Source: JBBIIC01 sp037446725 (GTDB taxonomy: Bacteria; Actinomycetota; Coriobacteriia; Anaerosomatales; SLCP01). From it: a DNA stretch of 24,142 bases. A program made the translations under genes and the position numbers. Below, piece by piece: positions 22,621 through 24,142 of this stretch. The notes under the pieces are model-generated. The model ran no database searches, had not been told where the DNA came from, and saw only the letters and a program-made list of their open reading frames with translations. Position 1 is the first letter of the stretch. Each line of letters begins with the position of its first letter. The stretch spans positions 1 through 24,142 of the forward strand of contig JBBIIC010000028.1 in NCBI GenBank assembly GCA_037446725.1, read 5' to 3'.

Positions 22621-23790
22621 GTGACGCCGCCGACTGACTCGCTGCCCGCCGCATACCTCGACCACGGGGCCACGTCGTGGCCCAAGCCGCAACCGGTGAT
22701 CGATGCCGTCGTCCGCGCCCTCACCGAGCTCGGCGGCAACCCGGGGCGCGGCGCGTACGCGATGGCACTCGACGCGTCGCGCGCCATCTTCGAGGCCCGC
22801 GGTGCGTGCGCGCGCCTCCTCGGCGTCCCCGAAGCGCGCGACCTGCTGCTCCAGTCCGGCTGCACCGCTGGCTGCAACCTCATGCTCAAGGGACTGCTGA
22901 AGCCCGGGGACCGCGTGGTCGCCGGATCGATGGAACACAACGCGGTCGCACGCCCGCTCGCGCACCTTAAGCGCCTCGGCGTCGAGGTCACCGTCGTCGA
23001 GGCGGACGGCAACGGCTTCGTCGACCCCGACGACGTCGAGCGGGCGGTTCGCGCGGCCCCCACCCGGGCAGTCGTCTGTATGCACGCCTCCAACGTGACG
23101 GGCACGGTTCAGCTCGTCGGCGACATGGCCGACATCGCGCACGAGCACGGGGCTCTCATGCTCGTCGACGGCGCCCAGACCTCGGGCCACCTCACGGTCG
23201 ACATCGCCGCACTCGGCGTGGACGCCTACGCGACCTCAGGACACAAGGGGATGCTCGGCCCGCAGGGCGTGGGTCTGCTCTACCTGGCCCCGCAACTCGA
23301 AGTCGAAGCGCAGATCGAGGGCGGGACCGGCGGGGGTGGCTCGGAGTCGCCCGACATGCCGCCCGAGCGGCCCGAACGCTACGAGGCAGGTACCGCCAAT
23401 ACCCCCGGGATCGTCGGGCTGGGAGCAGCAGCGGCCTTCCTGGCCGCCGAGGGGCCCCGCCAGCGGCAGCTCGAAACCGAGCTCGTCCGCCGCCTGCACG
23501 AGGGCGTCCTGGAGATCCCCGGTTTTCGCGTGCTCGGTCCGCCACCCGAAGTGCCACGCGTGCCGGTCGTGGCCGTCGTACACGATCGCGTCGACGCCGA
23601 CCGCATCGCGTTCACGCTCGACCGCACCTATGGCATCGCGTCGCGTGCGGGCCTGCACTGCGCGCCGTGGGCGCACCGCACCGTCGGGACGATTGAGTGC
23701 GGTGCGGTCAGGTTCGGCGTAGGCTGGGGCAACACCGCCGAGCATGTCGACCTCGCCCTGCGAGCCTTGCGCGAGATTGCGGCGTCGTGA
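22621..23790 (+). CDS. Cysteine-desulfurase-like PLP enzyme (class V aminotransferase fold)
   Basis: 389 aa, GTG start one base after moaB. PLP-binding features: LVDGAQTSGH (D183), SGHKGMLGPQG with Schiff-base K209, and EHNAVARPL (105-113). The catalytic Cys is in SRAGLHCAP (C347), followed by AHRTVGT, a form found in the NifS-like subgroup typified by Enterococcus EF2568. That subgroup has been linked to SelD and selenium-dependent molybdenum enzymes by co-occurrence. It may donate sulfur or selenium to the cofactor (for example via FdhD), or supply selenium. The DUF3343 partner overlaps by 4 bp. A general IscS role is less likely since no IscU or other Fe-S gene is nearby. Confidence 0.9.
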   Translation: MTPPTDSLPAAYLDHGATSWPKPQPVIDAVVRALTELGGNPGRGAYAMALDASRAIFEARGACARLLGVPEARDLLLQSGCTAGCNLMLKGLLKPGDRVVAGSMEHNAVARPLAHLKRLGVEVTVVEADGNGFVDPDDVERAVRAAPTRAVVCMHASNVTGTVQLVGDMADIAHEHGALMLVDGAQTSGHLTVDIAALGVDAYATSGHKGMLGPQGVGLLYLAPQLEVEAQIEGGTGGGGSESPDMPPERPERYEAGTANTPGIVGLGAAAAFLAAEGPRQRQLETELVRRLHEGVLEIPGFRVLGPPPEVPRVPVVAVVHDRVDADRIAFTLDRTYGIASRAGLHCAPWAHRTVGTIECGAVRFGVGWGNTAEHVDLALRALREIAAS

Positions 23791-24035
23791 GCTCGCGCGC
23801 GCCGCGCATGTTCGTCGTTCTCGGCTTCGCGACGACGCACGCCGCGCTTGCCGCCGAGCAACTACTGAAGGACCTCGGCGTTCCCGTCACGCCGATTCCC
23901 GTGCCGAAGGTGCTTGCGCGCGGCCTCTGCGGCATCGCGCTCCGACTCGATTCGGACGACGTCGCGCGCGCGCTGACACTGCTCGAGCGGGCGGAAATGC
24001 TCCCCGCAGCGCAGGCTGAGATGCAGGACGTCTAG
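23787..24035 (+). CDS. DUF3343 putative sulfur/selenium carrier protein
   Basis: 82 aa from GTG 23787 (overlaps the previous stop); ATG 23808 is an alternative that gives 75 aa. The core FVVLGFATTHAALAAEQLL, then PIPVPKVLARGLCGIALRL matches DUF3343. Its single Cys in the GLCGIAL block is the family's conserved position and could carry persulfide or perselenide. DUF3343 proteins are often encoded next to cysteine-desulfurase-like or SelD genes. Here it pairs with the PLP enzyme and ends the operon. The carrier role is inferred, not shown for this protein. Confidence 0.88.
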   Translation: MSSRAPRMFVVLGFATTHAALAAEQLLKDLGVPVTPIPVPKVLARGLCGIALRLDSDDVARALTLLERAEMLPAAQAEMQDV

Positions 24036-24092
24036 CGTTCGCGTCGAAGCACGAAGCAGGCGGGTTTGCAGGGCTTGCCGGGGTGCCGCTCC

Positions 24093-24122
24093 TTGCCTTC
24101 TGGGCCGATACTCTGGTCTAAT
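24093..24122 (+). promoter_or_regulatory. Putative promoter for a gene beyond the window
   Basis: TTGCCT (24093-24098) and TCTAAT (24117-24122) with an 18-nt spacer; 4 and 5 of 6 matches to the housekeeping consensus, one of the better promoters here. No coding start is visible before the end of the window. Confidence 0.5.
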
Positions 24123-24136
24123 GTAACTCGTGTTAC
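24123..24136 (+). promoter_or_regulatory. GTAAC-N4-GTTAC operator-like dyad over transcript start
   Basis: GTAAC (24123-24127) and GTTAC (24132-24136) are perfect inverted repeats with a 4-nt spacer, right after the -10 box, where a repressor dimer would block initiation. The regulator is unknown. Confidence 0.5.
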
Positions 24137-24142
24137 GAGCCT

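Noticed and set aside
1..24142. CRISPR arrays, insertion sequences, prophage or other mobile elements
   Set aside because: No regularly spaced repeats, transposase, integrase or phage genes were seen. The tRNA-Sec could in principle be an integration site, but no repeat of its 3' end was noticed in the window.

Overview
This high-GC window (about two thirds G+C or more by eye) looks like an anaerobic actinobacterium of the Coriobacteriia/OPB41 kind. The points for this are a flavodiiron protein, a tungstate transporter with a tungsto/molybdopterin cofactor operon, a selenocysteine tRNA, many GTG starts and overlapping genes. The lineage is inferred from gene content, not from a marker-gene tree.

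Region 1 (1-3300): the window opens inside a tRNA-Sec (selC) whose first ~10 nt lie outside. A strong hairpin follows, then three small uncharacterised membrane-associated or secreted proteins and a minus-strand class I DNA photolyase. Region 2 (3297-6420): a DUF523-DUF1722 (TudS-like) protein, a nitroreductase and a FetAB-type ABC transporter form a plus-strand cluster. A 100-N scaffold gap near the start of the first gene is flanked by an exact 55-bp duplication, so it is almost certainly an assembly artefact. Region 3 (6421-9679): a prenyl diphosphate synthase with its own promoter, a flavodiiron oxygen/NO reductase, a small unknown protein and a flavodoxin. Region 4 (9716-12703, minus strand): a Fur-family metalloregulator heads an operon with the ECF-type metal transporter cbiM-cbiQ-cbiO. 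The regulator's first codons contain a 7-1-7 Fur/Zur-like box, and it appears to be transcribed as a leaderless message.

Region 5 (12824-24035) is the centrepiece. A LysR regulator of the type seen near selenium genes precedes a 13-gene, nearly gapless plus-strand operon. In order it holds tupA, tupB, tupC (tungstate uptake), a mobA-fdhD fusion, moeA, a 71-aa protein ending in a Cys-x-x-x-Cys-Phe tail, mobB (P-loop Lys replaced by Arg), moaA, moaC, a MOSC-domain protein, moaB/mogA, a cysteine-desulfurase-like PLP enzyme and a DUF3343 protein. Its leader carries a candidate molybdenum/tungsten cofactor (Moco-type) riboswitch that overlaps the tupA ribosome binding site.

Together the operon can import tungstate, build and insert metal into molybdopterin, attach the nucleotide, sulfurate the cofactor for formate dehydrogenase, and probably mobilise sulfur or selenium. 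With tRNA-Sec in the same window, the most economical reading is maturation of a selenocysteine- and tungsten/molybdenum-dependent formate dehydrogenase or related enzyme encoded elsewhere. MoaD, MoaE, SelA, SelB, SelD and the apoenzyme are not in the window. The window ends in a promoter with an overlapping GTAAC-N4-GTTAC dyad that drives a gene beyond the edge. No stretch over 300 bases lacks a gene.
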